Assembly: GCA_017889585.1 (NCBI GenBank)
Contig: JAGFZX010000005.1
Span: forward strand, 59,951-123,950
Origin: Bacillota bacterium
Lineage (GTDB): Bacteria; Bacillota; Negativicutes; DSM-13327
DNA: 64,000 bases
Direction of reading: 5' to 3'
Shown here piece by piece: positions 62,898-64,000 of the stretch (position 1 is its first letter; every line of letters starts with the position of its first letter). The notes below the pieces were generated by a model. The model worked only from the letters and a program-made list of their open reading frames with translations, ran no database searches and was not told the origin of the DNA. Made by a program: the position numbers and the translations under genes.

Positions 62898-63650
62898 CTA
62901 GTGGTGTGCTCCTGTTGATGAAACTTCCTTATAGGTCAGATATTCGAAAGGCAGCGGCACATTGTATGTTTTTGCCATTAATTGCCATTCTAGATCTGGA
63001 TCAGCAGAAATGACGTTATAAAGAGTACCTGAACGTACTTGCCTGGTATGGCGAATCGATACAGCATCCAAGATGGCAATTTTGTCCACAGGGTCACCTA
63101 ATATCTTTGGCCAGGCAAGCTCGAGTCCCCAGCCGCTTTGAGACTTATTAAAGGTCGATAGACATTGTAATAATGCTTGCTTAGCGAAAATAGGGGCCAT
63201 GATTTCAACGAAATTAGTATAACGCAGAAGCAGACCCGGCTTTTTTAAAGTGATTGCATGGCTATAATATGAATCAGTAGTAAGAGATGGCTGCGCTAAC
63301 CATAACTCATGTTCATGAAATATCCGAAACATTTCATGAATTGTTTTTGCATCACAATCTAAATCATCCTCCGAAAGCCAAATCGCGTCATACTGAAGAA
63401 TGTAGTCAATATTATTTATAATCAGATCATATAGCGGTAGGAACTTCGGTCCCTTTACGTGCTCATAAAAGTCGCAGTCATCAGCATATAAACCCTCACT
63501 GTCACCGAAATAACTGATGGCAAGGTCAAAATTTTTGTATTCTGCCGGATATAACCATCTTCGGTGTAAAGAATGGTCGCCTGCCCTGACAATGACCAAA
63601 TTGTTATAGCTAGAGCTTTTATGAGTTACTAAGGAGCCTTGAGATGCCAT
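62898..63650 (-). CDS. DUF707 family protein
   Basis: A 250-residue minus-strand protein. NNLVIVRAGDHSLHRRWL, NFDLAISYFGD, YDAIWLSEDDLD, SGWGLELAWPKILG and IAILDAVSIRHTRQV follow the DUF707 pattern, a GT-A-like family common in glycan clusters of bacteria and in plants. A nucleotide-sugar transfer role is likely but not proven. GGAGGTTC precedes its ATG. Confidence 0.85.
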   Translation of the reverse strand: MASQGSLVTHKSSSYNNLVIVRAGDHSLHRRWLYPAEYKNFDLAISYFGDSEGLYADDCDFYEHVKGPKFLPLYDLIINNIDYILQYDAIWLSEDDLDCDAKTIHEMFRIFHEHELWLAQPSLTTDSYYSHAITLKKPGLLLRYTNFVEIMAPIFAKQALLQCLSTFNKSQSGWGLELAWPKILGDPVDKIAILDAVSIRHTRQVRSGTLYNVISADPDLEWQLMAKTYNVPLPFEYLTYKEVSSTGAHH

Positions 63651-63986
63651 GACTGTTGAACCTCCTTATAATTTTTAGCTATTATTCTAATTGTGCTCCT
63701 GTACGGTTACCCCTTAGTAGAGGACCTAATATAGTTTATTCACTGTTCTTCTATTGTGAGCAATTTTTCATAAGAACATTACTGAAAATTTGGGAATTTT
63801 TTAAGTGCGGTAAATGTCGCGGCGCGCTGGCGATTTGCCTGGGAATCTAGAGATTACTAGAAAAACATTAGCAGCAGGAGTTTCATGTTCTCTCCTTATT
63901 TCATATATTACGATATAATATTAAATCAAATATCTTAATCAGTTGAGAAGTTTTACAAAAAAGTAAACATGAAAAAGGAGATGCTG
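63651..63986. other. Intergenic region, nothing convincing seen
   Basis: About 336 AT-rich bases. A 64-codon + frame (63656-63850) has no ribosome site and no coding character, so I do not call it. No repeat or hairpin stands out. Confidence 0.4.
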
Positions 63987-64000
63987 ATGTGTCAAATCCT
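63987..64000 (+). CDS. Start of a gene running off the window
   Basis: ATG 63987 follows AAAAAGGAG (63972-63980) at 6 bases, the strongest ribosome site in the last 300 bases. Only four full codons (MCQI) are visible, so no function can be given; the context suggests another glycan gene. Confidence 0.5.

Noticed and set aside
63656..63850. 64-codon ORF at the right end
   Set aside because: No ribosome site, mixed composition and no recognisable motif.

Overview
The window looks like chromosome from a low-GC, anaerobic, endospore-forming Firmicute. The best fit is a diderm Negativicute of the Sporomusaceae/Pelosinus type (inference). The supporting signs are a T-box in front of valS, TTG/GTG starts behind strong AGGAGG ribosome sites, Rex, an Rnf complex, a B12-dependent methylmalonyl-CoA pathway as in propionate formers, a minCDE set, and sporulation-type genes (SpoIVFA/SpoIVFB-like pair, a short Spo0B-like protein, a Prp-processed L27). 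I saw no rRNA, tRNA, CRISPR array, prophage or transposase. Nearly all genes up to 51 kb are on the + strand.

Layout. 1-1.8 kb: end of a probable FAD oxidase, a small Gln-rich protein and a DnaQ-like exonuclease. 1.8-7.7 kb: T-box-valS, folC and an O-antigen-ligase-like membrane protein. 8-21.8 kb: an energy-metabolism block. Rex sits behind a promoter overlapped by two 23-bp repeats. It is followed by a CoA-transferase, split methylmalonyl-CoA mutase, MeaB, epimerase, the carboxyltransferase/epsilon-like/biotin subunits of a methylmalonyl-CoA decarboxylase or transcarboxylase, and then rseC-like-rnfCDGEAB. Together they read as succinate-to-propionate conversion tied to NADH/ferredoxin balance and ion-gradient formation. 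No MmdB/OadB-type membrane pump subunit is present here. 21.9-33.3 kb: cell shape and division (maf, radC, mreBCD, PBP2, minCDE, rodA) ending in a SpoIVFA/SpoIVFB-like pair. 33.6-42.5 kb: radical-SAM/DUF2344 pair, rng, L21 leader-rplU-prp-rpmA, spo0B-like, obgE, yhbY, proB. 42.5-46.3 kb: an accessory insertion between proB and proA holding a deacetylase remnant, DedA, a beta-repeat/PAP2 fusion, a DnaA-box cluster and small unknown genes.

47.8-64 kb: a surface-glycan region. A coiled-coil protein with 93-bp tandem repeats precedes gmd, a GDP-fucose-synthase-type gene, GDP-perosamine synthase, a PglD-type N-acyltransferase and many glycosyltransferases. A beta-keto-acid cleavage enzyme overlaps the perosamine synthase. 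That is the most unusual association in the window and may point to an unusual N-acyl group. The cluster carries pseudogenes and single-gene cassettes in alternating orientation, a sign of recent turnover.

Dispersed intergenic repeats are a second theme: a CACAAAG/CTTTGTG hairpin family (about 4.9 and 36.2 kb), a GGGCAACTAAGG element (28.5, 33.4 and 39.0 kb) and a 75-bp tandem duplication of a TCATTGCGA palindrome (39.1 kb). All gene names rest on reading motifs by eye, without database searches.
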